Shown here piece after piece: positions 1 through 11,212 of a DNA stretch of 64,000 bases (within the stretch, counting starts at the first letter, position 1; the number at the start of each line of letters is the position of its first letter). Position numbers and translations under genes: made by a program. The stretch is from Micractinium sp. NFX-FRZ (Eukaryota; Chlorophyta; Trebouxiophyceae; Chlorellales; Chlorellaceae). The notes under the pieces are model-generated. The model saw nothing but the letters and a program-made list of their open reading frames with translations. It made no database searches and was not told the origin of the DNA. The stretch is from the NCBI GenBank assembly GCA_029339195.1, contig JAPTJF010000014.1, positions 124,001 to 188,000 on the forward strand, written 5' to 3'.

Positions 1-97
1 CGGGCGTGAGGTTGCTGTAGGATGGGGCAAGGGTAGGGTGGGATGGGTGGATCATGCCCCACCTCTCCTGCCTCCTTCCCTGCTGTGCCTGCTGCAG

Positions 98-524
98 GCC
101 TCCGACCAAAGCTGGCCCTCTGTGGTGTTCTGCATCGGGGGCCCCTTTGGGCACTCCCCCGCAGTGCGTGCGCGCGGCAACGACACCATCCGCCTCTCAA
201 AGATGGTGCTGAACCACCAGGTGGGCTGGTGGGGCGGCTGCAGGCTGTCTGTTGATGCATGGGCTGGTGCTGTGCTCGTTCAATGATGACCTCCGACCGC
301 CGCCATTCAGCTGCAGCACACCTGGCTCGCCAGCTGGGGAAGCTGCAGCCGCAGGTATCACCGAGAGTCCGGCACCCAGCTTGTCCTCTCTGCCCCATGC
401 GCCGCCTCTCACCCCCCACCCCCATTGACTGCCCGCCCCGCTTCCGCAGGTGGCCCACGTTGTGCTGCTTGAGCAGCTGTACCGCGCCTGGACCATACTG
501 CGAGGGGAGCCGTACCACCACTGA
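98..524 (+). CDS. RlmH-type 23S rRNA pseudouridine N3-methyltransferase, 3' end
   Basis: This is the C-terminal part of an RlmH-family (SPOUT) methyltransferase, which in bacteria N3-methylates pseudouridine 1915 of 23S rRNA. The plant homologue presumably acts on organellar ribosomes. Two exons are visible, 98-220 and 450-524, and the 5' part lies outside the window. The first exon carries the SAM-pocket glycine motif [10 protein letters not shown], followed by LSKMVLNHQ. The second gives [19 protein letters not shown] and ends in EPYHH, the hallmark tail of the family. The splice joins CAG to GTG in phase 0, between GT at 221 and AG at 448-449. Identification is strong from these motifs; organelle targeting cannot be judged without the N-terminus. 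Confidence 0.9.
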
Positions 525-1054
525 CACCGGGCCGCACCGCCGCCGGCACCGAACCACGGCCCCATCACACTGCCACCAGCAGACCACCCCTGATGCCCGC
601 GGCAGGATGACTTCTGACCACGACTCGCAATGATTGCATAACTATGCGCATGACTTTCATGAAGTTGACTAGCCCAGCCTCTCTTCCTAGAGCTGCCTTG
701 ACCTGATGAGCAATTCTTGAGTGGCGGACGCAGCGCTGCCGACCATGCACTGAAGAGCACCACTGCCCCAGCCCTACATCACCTCTTGCCCTTCTTCTCT
801 ACTGTTGCTCCATTCCTTGCCCACCCTCTACTGTGTAAACAGCGGCAGCAATTGAGCACAACAGCCATGCTCTGCCTCCTGCCCAGCAGGTGCCACGCCT
901 GCACTCCTTCTCTGCCCTGCTCGGCCATGCTTGGCCATGCTCTGCTCTGCTCTGCTCTACTCTGCTCTGCATTACTGTACATCTACCCCACGTGGTGCTC
1001 TGTGCTTGCAGTTGCAGCTGGCTGCTCTTGTGAACATGCAGAGGTGTTGCCTGC
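525..1054. other. Intergenic, convergent 3' flanks
   Basis: This stretch separates two convergent genes. It holds a TGTAA candidate and a short run of CTCTG/CTGCT repeats at about 941-973. No further coding evidence was seen. Confidence 0.5.
834..838 (+). terminator. TGTAA polyadenylation signal candidate
   Basis: TGTAA lies 310 bases after the RlmH-type stop codon. The pentamer is the usual chlorophyte polyadenylation signal; the distance is on the long side. Confidence 0.35.
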
Positions 1055-1697
1055 TTAGAACACTCGCGACAGCAGCGCAAACACGAGCCCCACCCCCGCC
1101 CCCATGCCTACAAGCTGCAGCAGCCCGCCAGCGCCGCCCCGCCGCCCCGCCTGCGCCGCCTCCCCTGGCTGCACCGTGGCCTGACGGTACGCTGCCAGCC
1201 TGCCCTCAGGGCCGGGCCGAGGCTCCCCGACCGCCGTGGTCTAGCCAGTTGCAGGGTTCCAATAGTAAGGCAGGCCTGGGAGGATGGGGGTGGTGGGGGG
1301 CAGGAATGCGTGGGCCTGAGCGGATGTAAGGGGCGGGCGGGGGCCGGCGTGAGAGTTGGCGCTGCAGTGCAGGGTCGGGCGGCAGTCAGCCCGGCGCAAC
1401 CTCGCAGACCATGCATGTGCAGACATCAGGCACACACGCAAGATGGTGTGCCTCGTAGTCACCTGACTGGGGATGCACCACCTCTTTCCACTCTTCCTTT
1501 GCCGCCACCAGTTGGTCAGGCTGCCCCTGCCCCGGCGGCAGAGCCTGCTGCTGCCGCGCTGCTGCCGCCGCCGCGCCCTCTGCGTGTCGTGGCGCGCGCC
1601 TCCCGCTTCCGGATCTACTGCTGGTGGCGAGGGTGCGCTTCAGCACCTCAGACAGCACCTCTTCCGACAACCCCAGGCAGCGACGAGCAGCGAGCAT
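1055..1697 (-). pseudogene. Small WW-motif protein gene with an in-frame TAG
   Basis: Two exons on the minus strand, 1697-1463 and 1275-1055, join in phase 1 to an open frame of 152 codons broken only by a TAG at codon 90 (plus-strand cta at 1241-1243). The N-terminus (MLAARRCLGLSEEVL..., then RTLATSS) looks like a mitochondrial presequence. The core reads EEWKEVVHPQSG then LPYYWNPATG, a WW-type motif. After the TAG the frame continues with TTAVGEPRPGPEGRL and ends in a hydrophobic segment GLLQLVGMGAGVGLVFALL, which could be a membrane anchor. A CAG-to-TAG change would explain the stop. The preserved frame and plausible protein on both sides suggest a recent nonsense change, a base-call error or readthrough. 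Function is unknown. Confidence 0.6.
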
Positions 1698-2733
1698 TTC
1701 GGCGCGCTTGATGGAGAAATGGAAATGAAAACGCGTGGTCGAGTGCGTGCATCACGGGGGCAGGGCGGTAGGGTCGGCCACACATCACAGTGCTGCCGGG
1801 TGGCGGCATGACGGCCAGGGTGGCGGCAGCGTGCAGCTGGATCACTGGGTTGGTGCACCATTGCTCCACGTACTGCCACCATGCATCTGTGATTGCTGCT
1901 ACATAAAGCCGACGACACGCTGCCATGGGACCCGAGGCAGTCACGACTAAGTCGCATGGGCCTTGCCAGAGGCACAGGCAGGGCTAAGAAGGTGACGGCT
2001 GTTCGCCCCTGCTACGTGAGATGGTGGGAGCCCACTGGAGCCGTCCCACATGTTGACATGCATTTAGAAGGCACCCTGCTGCGGTTTCACATCAGCTACC
2101 AGTTCGCCACAGTTGGTGATAGTTGGCACCCTGGGCAGCGGACACACTGTGCGTCAGTACCGGCTATGGGGTTGCCAGGCCGCGTACGGTGTGCCAGCCG
2201 ACCACTTGCAGCTACCCAAACACAACAACCGATGCAGATCAGCGGGCAGAGGGATAGGCGGCATGTGACGCCACGTCCAGATCAGACAACACTAGTAGGA
2301 GATTGCCAGCTGGCATCTGCTAGAACTTGTGCGCTGCGAGCGCTGCGCGTGCGCACTGTCTGACCGCTGCTCTGGAGGAAGCTGGAACACCCCAACCCCT
2401 CCGCTAGCCCTGTCCAGGCTCTCGTCACGGCATGGATTTGTTGAGTTGTTTCAAAAGATGACTATGAAGCGTTGGAGAGCAGCTGGCACTGGTCAGCCAT
2501 GCGCATGCTGAGCGCCAGGTCAGCAAGTGCATGTGCTTGATGCCGGCATACGCGTGCCTACAATTGGTGTCGGGTACATCAAGCTCGCCAGGCCTGCCTT
2601 CTCACTCGCACTGCATATATTCCTCACCGCCTAGAGCAAGTGCCGCTGCGAGCACGCACGTACCGGCCGCCCCGCCAAGTGCTTTGCCAAGCACTCCCAC
2701 ACCAGCGCCCTCCCCATCCATTGCTCCGTCACA
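1698..2733. promoter_or_regulatory. Divergent intergenic region
   Basis: About 1 kb between the start of the WW gene (-) and the start of the DUF506 gene (+), so it should contain both promoters. I see no conserved element or credible coding exon; ORFs here lack recognisable motifs. Confidence 0.4.
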
Positions 2734-4491
2734 ATGCCTTCGGCCGCCCGCGTAGTCCGCGTGCCGCGGTTCGAGGAGGCGTCTCGCTGGTCGCCGCCTG
2801 ACCGCGCTAGCGCTGTACCAGCCAAGCACACCCACGAGGCAACAGAGCCTCTCTTCTTTGAACTGGAGGGGTTTGATGAGGCGGAAGCAGTTCTCGAGCC
2901 CATCTCTGTCTCGGCACTGCAGCAGCACGCCACCATTGCGCGACTGCTGTCGCCCACTGCCGACGCTGCACCGGTGAGCGCGCTGCGCGCGCGCGTGGCT
3001 CGGCACTCTGATTCTGGAATGAGTTGTCATTCCTGGGTGCCGCTGCGCCAGATTCCTATAACAGCTCTAAAATCCTCAATCCCGGCTCCTCCGCACTCTT
3101 GCTCCGCCTACTATGGCCAAGGCACCGCGGCCTATGCGCCAAGCAAGCGTCGCCAGCTGTACCAGTCCAAACAAACCCTGCATCCCCTCACCCCAGCTCC
3201 CCTCTGCTTCCCCCTCACCCCCCCACCCGCAGATCCACTCGGCCGCACAGCATGCAGTGCAGGCCTCAGGGGGCGACCTGCAGGGCACCGCTGCCGCGCT
3301 GGAGCGCATGGGTTGGACCGTCAAGATGTGCACCTCCCCAGGCGGCACCCTGCGCCAGCTGCGCCACTCTTACCTCACCGCCACCCGCCACACCTACCTG
3401 CGCGGTGAGCGAGGGGCTTGTTACTGTTAGGTGGGGGACACGCGGCTGAGCAGGACGGGGGAAGTGGCTGGCAGATGGGCGGGCGCGGGGGCTGGGGGCC
3501 GCCAGCGGCATGGGAGGCTGCATTGCGCGCGAGGCCTAGGGCGCCAGCTGTGTGTGCCTTCTCAACCCCCACCCGGCCCCTCCCCACGCGTGCTTCCCAT
3601 CCTGTTGACCACCTCTCAACGCCCCTGCCGGCTCCCTCCCCACGCCTGCAGGCGAGCCTGCTGAGTGGGTGATCGACCCCTCCTTTGCCGACGCTTTCGC
3701 CGTCACAGACCCCACCCCACGCTACCGCCACATCCTGTCAGCCGTACCGCCCCTGGTGGTCGCCCCCCTGGGCCGCCTGCTGCGCGCACTGCTCATGCTC
3801 GGCGCTGAGCTGGAGCGCTGCTTTGAGAAGCGCGGGCTGCCCCTGCCACCCTGGCGCAGCGCCGACGCGCTGGCAACCAAGTACGAGCGGGCGGCGCCGG
3901 CGGCGGCGGGACCCGCGAACGGCAGCAGCAGTAGCGGCGCGGCGGCGGCGGCGGCGCGCAAGCAGGCGCGCACGGCGCAGCAGCTGGAGCGGGTGCAGCT
4001 TCGGCTGCTGAAGCTGGGGCTGGAGCCTGCGGCAGCGGCTGCCTCGCCGCCATCCCCAAGCAGCAGCAGCAGCAGCGGTGTGGACTCGCCAACATCCGTC
4101 ATTCAGGTGGGTCCATCTCTTGCTCGTTGGCTTGCACGTTAAACTGCCGCCCCTCCTGCTGGTTTTGCCTGCCTGCTGCGCCTGCCTGCTTTGGCAGCCT
4201 GCACTGCTGTCGCTGCAAAGCCGTGCACCCCTGCCGTCCGCTCCCACCCCTGCCTCCGTCCCAAGGCCCTAACTCACCGCTGCTGCCCTCCGCCTCCCTC
4301 CCCTCTCACCGCAGGCGCACCCGGACGCCCTGGCGCGCGCCTTCCACAACGCTACCAAAGCCCCCGAGTGGGTTTGTTGTGGCTGGCGGGAACCTGAGCG
4401 GCAGCAGCAGGGCAGCAGCAGTCGGGGGCGCTGCGCAGGCAGCAGCAGCAGCCGGCAACGGCAGTGGCGCCTGGCCGCCTCGGCAGCCTGA
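2734..4491 (+). CDS. DUF506 (PDDEXK-like) family protein
   Basis: Four exons: 2734-2973, 3233-3404, 3652-4106 and 4315-4491, encoding 347 residues with all phases consistent. The middle exons match the plant DUF506/PF04720 family, whose fold is a PDDEXK nuclease-like domain of unknown function. Diagnostic pieces are WVIDPSFADAF, the segment DPTPRYRHILSAVPPLV with LGRLLRALLMLGAELERC after it, and LPLPPWRSADALATKYE. An upstream exon gives ALERMGWTVKMCTSPGG, the beta-hairpin region of the fold. The last part is Ala/Ser-rich and low complexity, and the fourth exon (AHPDALARAFHNA...) is not conserved as far as I know. It may instead be read in another frame if the acceptor differs. Confidence 0.82.
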
Positions 4492-5302
4492 GGTGGCAGC
4501 GCTCCGCCAGCCGATGGTGCGCCAGGTCGGCTGGCCAGCCTCCCGCCCCTCCTCAGCCCAGCTCATCCCGTTCCAGTTCATTTGACTTGATGCCTAACGA
4601 AATGACCCCACTAGCCTCGCCTGCCCTGCCCACGCACGCACCCCTGCCCTGCTGCTGGTCGCCAGCTTGGCCCCACGCCCCTACCTGCCTAATCAGACCC
4701 CTTTTTGAGTAGCGTGCTTGTACCTGTGTGTTGTACCTGTACCGCTTCATTTCATTTGGAGGCACGACCTCCCCTCGCCGCTTCCCAATCACCACACCCC
4801 GTTTACGCACGCCAGGTAGCTAGCCCTAGTGCCCACCACACGCCCTGGCGCTTTGTGCGTTCCCGTTTGCGAATGAATGAATGAGATACCCATCTGCATA
4901 AATGAGTCTAGAGAACGACATGCAGTTGCATTGACTGCCCGTTTAATGAGTGTAATGCTCCTGCCCCTTTGGCACCCTCAACAGGCAGCGCGCACCGGGC
5001 CGGCAGCGACGCAGGGCAGCGACAGCTCTAGGGTGCAAGGACACAGGAGAATGTGATCTACGAATTTCCCCACAGAAGCAAGGAGGCGCTGGTATTGCAA
5101 GGTTAAACAAGGTGGAAGTGCTGGTGTTGCAGCCCGTGCTCACGCTGCCTGCCGCTGTCGACGCTGCTCCCTGCTGCGCCCAGGCCCTGCATCCAAACTG
5201 TGCAAACCAGCAGCCCCCGGCGCGCATCAGGACGGCCGCTCACTGCTGAGTCGTGGCTCTTGCTGCGCAGCAAGCCTCGCAAAGCGGGAGCTCGCTTGTC
5301 AG
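4492..5302. other. Intergenic
   Basis: 3' flank of the DUF506 gene and probable promoter of the coiled-coil gene. A TGTAA occurs at 4951-4955, rather far from the stop. Nothing else was recognised. Confidence 0.4.
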
Positions 5303-7677
5303 ATGGGCACTCCCGACGCACTGCGCTTGAACCGCTTGGACCGGCTGATAAACCAGTTGGGAGAGCATCAGATGAGCATCAGACAGCAGGTACTCAGCGC
5401 CTCAGCCTTCCCGGCGCCTCCCGGGCAGCGCCGGCCTTGTTACCTCTCTTTCTCTCGCGCCTGCAGGGCACCTCGGTCACCGACCTGGAGTCCCGGGTGA
5501 TAGGGCTGGAGAAGCGGGTGTCGGACGAGCTGCAGGCCCTGTGGCCGCTGCGGGTGCGCCCTCCGCTGCGCCGGTGCCGCCAGCGAGGCATGCCGCCTGC
5601 CTGCTACCGCAGCCTGCGCTGCCGTGTCCGTCACGCTCACGTGCCTGCCTATCTCCACCTTTTCTTCCTGCCGCTGCGGGTGCGGAAAGCCGCTGCGGGT
5701 GTGCTTTCCGCACCCGCCGGTGCCGCCAGCGAGGCATGTTGTCTGCCTGCTGCCGCCTGCTGCTGCACCCTGCACTGCGTGTCCGTCACGCTCACGTTTG
5801 CCCGTCTCGACTTCTGGTTTCTGCTGCAACGGGTGCAGGAGGTGGATGTGCAGGGGGAGCTGACAGCGGCGCGGGCCTCCATTGACAAGCTGTCCAAGCA
5901 GGTGGCGCTCCTCGGCAGGGACCAAGAGGTAGGCCTGGCTGCTGCTGATGATGATCTGTGGACTGATTGGTGTTCTGATGGGCTTGCCTGGATACGCCTG
6001 GATGGCAGCCTTGCTGCCGGAACTTTGACGCATGCCTCCCCGTAGGAGAGCAGCGCTTGCACAGGCGGCGCCACGGCAGCCCACAAGCTAGACTGGGCGT
6101 GCGCGTGCCATTCCTGCCTTGCCTCGCCACAGCGCAACGCCTGCAACCCCGACGGCACGCCCGCTGCTGCGCCCACCCCGCACTCCATCCCGTCCCCCCC
6201 ACCTACTGCCGTCCTCCTCGTCTCCCCCACAACACACGCAGGAGGGCCGCATCCAGGCAGAGAAGCGGCTGCAGCAGGTGGAGGGGCGGCAGGCGGAGGC
6301 TGAGCGACAGCTGGCAGCTGTCGCCGCCGCACTGGAAGCTGCAGCGGGGGAGGCGGCTGCCGGGCTCGAAGAGCTGCGGGGCGCTACCAAGGCTATGCTT
6401 GGAGAGTTTGTGTCTCGCATCGCAGATCAGTTTGACGCTCTCCAGTCGGCGCTAGAGGAGGCGATGAGCGGGCGGGCAGAGGAGGCGGAGGCGCGGGCGG
6501 CGGCAGCAGCTGCGGTGCAGCAGAGCCTGGCGGCGCAGCGGCGGTGGGTGGAGGAGCGGACAGAGGCGATGCAGCAGCAAGTGGCGGCGGCTCTGGAAGC
6601 GGGCCAGGTCACGGCGGCTGCTGCTGCCGAGGAGCGGGCGGCGGTGCAGCAGGCGGCAGTGGAGAGTGTGCAGCAGCAGGCGCGGGAGGAGGCAGCTGGT
6701 CTGCGGGTGGTGCTGGAGGCGGCGCAGCAGCAGCTGGCGGAGCAGCAGGGGCGGCAAGAGTCCCTCGCGGAAAGTGTGCAGCAGCAGGGGCAGCAGCTGG
6801 CGGCAGTGACGGCGACCCAGGAGGCGCAGGCTGCACAGCTCGCCCAGGCGCGGGCGGCAGCGGAAGCGGCCGCGACGGCGCAGGGCAGCTCGGCAGCCGG
6901 GGCGGAGCAGGCGGCGGCGGCGGCGCAGCAACGACTGGAGGCGCTGGAGAAGCAGCAGGCAGCGGCAGCGGAGCGGCAGTCGGACACAGAAGGGATGCTG
7001 AAGCAGGCGCTCACGGTGTGGCAGCGGGGGCTGGAGGAGCAGATGGTGGCGCTCGAGCGGCGGCTGGCCAGCCAGGCGGACGCCACGTCAGCATCCCACC
7101 AGCAGCTGGCCACCAAGTTTGAGGAGTACAGGGGCTATGTGAAACGGCTGCGGCGGGAGGTGGCGGAGGCGCGTGCGGAGCAGGGTGAGTGGGCTGTGAG
7201 CTGGGGCGCAGGCGCCGGGCTGGCTCCACAACAGCGCTGTGCGGGGTGTGCTGGTGAGGGCGCGGCTGGGTGCAGTGTGGCGAGCTCAGCACATGCTTTG
7301 CGTAGCTGTTTGCAAGTGCAGGACACACCTGTGTGCTGCCCACCACCTCCTTTCCCTTGCAACCCTGCCTTGCTGAGTCGCTGGGCGAGCATGCCCCCTG
7401 CGCTCCTGCCATGCTCGCATGCTGTGCACGGAAATTGCGTGGCATCGAGCCCCCTGCCTGTCGCTTGCCGCTCCCTCACCCCACTGCCCACTACGACATA
7501 TGTGCAGCGGCCAACAACCACCAGATTGCTGCTGTGCGGCACGAGTTTGGCAGCGCACACGAGAAGATGGATCGCGTGCAGGCCGAGGCGGCAGCGCTGG
7601 GCAGCGAGCTGCTGCACACCACGGCGGCTGCGGCGGCCGCCAACTCAGACCTGCGCCAGCTGTCGGTGCGCCCCTGA
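5303..7677 (+). CDS. Ala/Gln-rich coiled-coil protein
   Basis: Five exons: 5303-5389, 5467-5553, 5839-5928, 6242-7184 and 7508-7677, giving 458 residues. The first three exons are 29, 29 and 30 codons, all in phase 0, and each encodes a stretch of heptad-like helix (for example VTDLESRVIGLEKRVSDEL). The large fourth exon is almost entirely charged/Ala/Gln coiled coil with repeats such as AAVQQAAVESVQQQ, and contains one distinct segment, MLGEFVSRIADQFDAL. The last exon gives NNHQIAAVRHEFGSAHEKMD. There is no signal peptide or membrane segment. Composition prevents family assignment; a cytoskeletal, centrosomal or scaffold role is possible but unproven. The start at 5303 is the first ATG that keeps the phase. 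Confidence 0.7.
5571..5806. repeat. Diverged 146-bp tandem duplication in intron 2 of the coiled-coil gene
   Basis: CCGGTGCCGC followed by CAGCGAGGCATG occurs at 5571 and again at 5717, each followed by a similar CGTGTCCGTCACGCTCACGT block. The exon 2 edge GCCGCTGCGG is also repeated inside the intron. Confidence 0.7.
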
Positions 7678-8282
7678 GGCGAGGAGGGCCCGGCGGCTAA
7701 GTGCTAGATTGCCTGGCAGCCGCAACAGGGGTCCCGACTGAACCCCCCAGCCAGGTGCACCCCGCTGTGTCCCTCAATGCCCAAATATCTCTCCCATTTC
7801 AACATGTGCGTTGCTTTGCCACAACAGACCATCCAACTGACATGCATGGCCACTCCACCCGCCAATTGCCTGATCGACTGAACGCCACTTCCATCGACCG
7901 CGATTTTGTATGACAACTAGGACATGTATTCAATGCCAAGCACCCTGTAACCACCCGAACTGCAACTTCCAGCAGTGCTTTAGCCGTGCCCCCAGATCCA
8001 GTAGGTGCTGCTAGTGCTTCAAGCGGTTCCTACTGTGTGCGCCCGCAGCCCCCAGGCCTTGCTGCCTGCTTGCTGGCTGCTTCCTGTTGGCCACCAGTGC
8101 ATCGGTTAAGGGGCCCCAAATACCTGTGAATGGTTCCAGTGCATGGTTCCAACAGTCGTGCTGCACTTGTGCCACGAGTGCATCAGCCACAGCTCCCGGA
8201 GCTCAACATGATTGCAGGCTTCATGCTGTCGGCTACCAGTGCATCTCAAGTGACTGGTTTTATTACCAGTGCTGCAGTTGCG
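7678..8282. other. Intergenic, convergent 3' flanks, with an echo of the METTL22 3' end
   Basis: This region holds the 3' flanks of the coiled-coil gene (+) and METTL22 gene (-). Positions 8179-8205 repeat 8289-8315, the last codons of the METTL22-like gene, with few mismatches. No other gene was seen. Confidence 0.55.
7946..7950 (+). terminator. TGTAA polyadenylation signal candidate
   Basis: TGTAA lies 269 bases after the coiled-coil gene stop. Confidence 0.35.
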
Positions 8283-10347
8283 TCACCAGTGCGTCAGCCA
8301 CAGCTCCCAGAGCTCGAGATACTCGCTGCGCTCAGAAGGGTGCACCAACTGTGGGACGGACGCCACATCCAGCCGGCGCCCCGCCAACGGGAAGGCCGCC
8401 CCCGCTGCAGGCACGGTGCTGGCCGTGCCAGCGCCAGCGGCCAAGCCTGCAGCCTTGCTGGTGCCTGCTGTCGCTGCCGCCGCTGCCGCCGTCGCTGCTG
8501 CTGCTGCTGCTGCTGCCCCCTCTTCTTTAAAGAGCGTCCGCCAAAAGTCGTATGCTGGGGCCCGCACCTCCATGCCCGCCAGTGTGAAGCAGATGCGGCG
8601 CTCCAGGCCTACCAGCAGGTGGGGGCTGCGCCCGGTGTGCCGCGCTGCGTACTGCATCAGCAGGGCGGCGCTGCAGGGGGAGAGAGGGAGGGAGGGATTG
8701 AGGGCAGGGTTCACAGGTGCGACCAGAGTAGCAGTGGGCACGACGCCGTCAGCAGTTGCACCAGGCCACACCCCTTGCTGCTGCTAAGCGGGCAGTGGAT
8801 GCCGGGCGACGGCAAGGGAACGCCGGTCACAGCCTGGGAGCAGCCGGCGCTCAACACACAGCATCAGGGCAGGCCTGCAGCCGGCGCTGGCCCAGCAGGC
8901 TGGCAGGGACCAATCACATCCCCCGCCCACCTCCCTCTGCTGTGCATGCTGCCACTCCTGGTCAAAGCGTGCCCCACCTGCGCATGAACGCCTCAGTCAG
9001 GTTGTCTTCATACACGCAGTCTGCCGCCAGCAACAGCCCCAGCTGCCGCAGCTCTTGTGCATCCTGCGCATGCCACCCAAATGCCGCCATGCCGCCCGCT
9101 TGTCCCTCCTGCTGTCTTTCGGGCTGCTGCTGCTGCTGTTCCGGGGGCTGCTGCTGCTGCTGCTGCTGCTGCGCCTGATGCTGCTGCTGTCCCTCTCGCT
9201 GCTCCTCCGCCAAAGCTGCGCGCTGCTCGTGCTCGGCAGCCCCCGGTGGCAGCAGCCAGTCCGGGGGGTCCAGCCAATCCAGCTGCCTCACAACCACCCT
9301 CCTGCTGCCGCTGCCATAACTGCTACATGTACCACTGCTGCTGGAATGGCTGCCCGGTGCGCCTGCGCTGCCAAGTGGTGGGCGCCGCCGCATGTGCCGC
9401 TCTGCGTTGCGCTGGCAGCTGGCAAGCACGTCGGCGCCGGTGTCTGCAGGGGCAAGCAGGGGCAGCGGTGGTTGAGAAGGCAGGGAGGGGCAGGGGCAGG
9501 CAGGGAAAGGGAGCTTCAAGCGCTGCACCGCCACAGCCCAGCCCGCGCGCCCTGCAACTTCCGCCCATCCAGGCTTGCACCTATCAGCCTGGGTGCAGAC
9601 CTGTGAGGAAGACGCAGCGAGCAGCTGCCGACAGCACAAGCCCCGCCAGGCCTGAGCCAGCACCCAGCTCCAGAGCCGTCACGCCTCTCACAGCACAACC
9701 GCCGCCGCTTCCAGCACACTGCTTTTCCTGCTGTTGCCACAGATGCTGCTGTATCCGCTCGTGGTCCCGCTCCTGCTGCTGTTGCTGTTGCTGCTGTTGC
9801 TGCTGCTGCTGCTGCGGCTGCCTCCCCTCCTGGTCCGCATGGTGGTGCTGCTCGTGCTGCACCTTCTCCCCCATCTCCTGCTCTTGTAGGTAGAGCAGGT
9901 AGTCCGCCAGCAACAGCGCGCCCCGCCAGACTTGCAGGCCCACACTTCGCAGGGGTGTGGCCAGAGCATGCTCAATCGACACCACCTCCTGGCCGGCCGC
10001 TGTGTGGAAGGCAGTGGTGACCACAGCGGTGGCGCTGCCGCCAGCTGGCCGCAGACACTCCAGGTGCACCTCGCTCAGCACCAGCTCAGGCTCAGGGTCA
10101 GCTTCCTCCACAGCTGGCTGGTGTGCACAGACATTGAGTAATCTGGAAGCTGCGATGGCAGAGGCCGCAGGAGGCTGCTGCTGCCGGGCTGGCTGCAGGC
10201 GGGCAGGCGGGCGGTGGGCAGGCGGCAAGACCGCTGGGCGCTGATGCCACCCGATCATTGCAGCCGCGCGCTTCGCAACGTATGCACTGTTGTGCTCACC
10301 CTTCGCTCCACCAGCAAGTCGCCGTCTCTGTCCGTCTCAAGCTGCAT
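8283..10347 (-). CDS. METTL22: METTL22-like protein N-methyltransferase
   Basis: Four exons on the minus strand, 10347-10300, 10117-9601, 9443-8978 and 8670-8283, encode 472 residues in perfect phase. METTL22 belongs to methyltransferase family 16, SAM-dependent protein methyltransferases. The first exon is only 16 codons (MQLETDRDGDLLVERR). Exon 2 carries ATPLRSVGLQVWRGALLLAD and SAM motif I, ALELGAGSGLAGL. Exon 3 gives the acidic post-motif TGADVLASCQRN, the RQLDWLDPPDWL segment and LLLAADCVYEDNLTEAF. Exon 4 has HLLVGLERRICFTL and a C-terminal ELWELW, as in animal METTL22. Poly-Gln and Gln/Glu-rich insertions encoded by CAG runs (about 9100-9190 and 9770-9815) interrupt the fold between conserved blocks. 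The substrate in algae is unknown. Confidence 0.87.
9770..9815. repeat. CAG/CTG repeat encoding poly-Gln in METTL22-like gene
   Basis: A run of CTG/TTG on the plus strand encodes about 14 consecutive Gln on the minus strand. A second such tract lies near 9125-9195. Confidence 0.8.
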
Positions 10348-11212
10348 GAAGTGATCGGGCCCCAAGTGAATTCAGCCTTCAGGATTATCAACAGAGGATA
10401 GAGGGAGAGAGACAGAGATGAGCAGACTGATGCTGCCGCAAAGACTGGCGGTGTTGGATGAAGCAGAGCCGCCGCCGCCGCTGTGTGCGCAGCCCAAAGC
10501 TTGGCAGCGGCGTCCGGAATCCTCTTGCACAGCAGCTGGTGGTTCGACCATTACAGCGAGCATCGTACCTTGAGTTGCAGTCCAATAGGAGCACATTGGA
10601 GAGTGTGCTGGCTTATTCACAGCTGTCTCACGTGGCGGCGCAGCCTGGGCACACCCGCTGTCTGTGGAGCAGCCCTCGAGCCTTGGCTGGTCCCTGGCAA
10701 ATTCCTGCACCATCTGTTTCTCTATCCGCATGTGGTTGGTTTCAAAACGTACGCCTACGGAGAGTACCTTTGAATCATCTGCCCCCGGCAAGTGTGCTGC
10801 CTGCCATCTGAATCTGCAGCCCGCACCCCCTGAGCAGGCGCACTCGAGCGGGCGTCACCTTGAATCCATGAACGCATCCAGAATACAGTTAACATTGTAA
10901 ACTGAAGTCTGGACTGGTGCAGTGGCTGTGGCACTAGCTGGTCAGCTGCTGCTGCTCTGCTGCTGATCATACTGACGGCCACACTAAAGAGCTGCCGGGG
11001 GTGCCGCTTGCGTGGCGCCAGCGCGGCGATGCTTTGCGCCTCAGCGTGCCGCCTGCCTTTGCTTGCTTGGTCCGAACAAACAGTATCTCGTTCCGCTAGT
11101 CAGCGCCCTCCCTGGTGCCAGTCAACCAGGGAACGCAGTTAAGGCGCTGAACCAAAGGGACGCGCTTGAGAAGCAAACAGTACAGTTCGTCGCTCAGGGA
11201 CGGCTAGGCACA
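10348..11212. promoter_or_regulatory. Divergent intergenic region
   Basis: 865 bp between the METTL22-like start (-) and the uridine phosphorylase-like start (+). It should carry both promoters. The ORFs here have no recognisable motif. Confidence 0.4.

Noticed and set aside
6427..7116. Long antisense ORFs over the coiled-coil exon
   Set aside because: They are Cys/Ser/Ala-rich mirror translations of a GC-rich coiled-coil exon, with no motif and no splice support.
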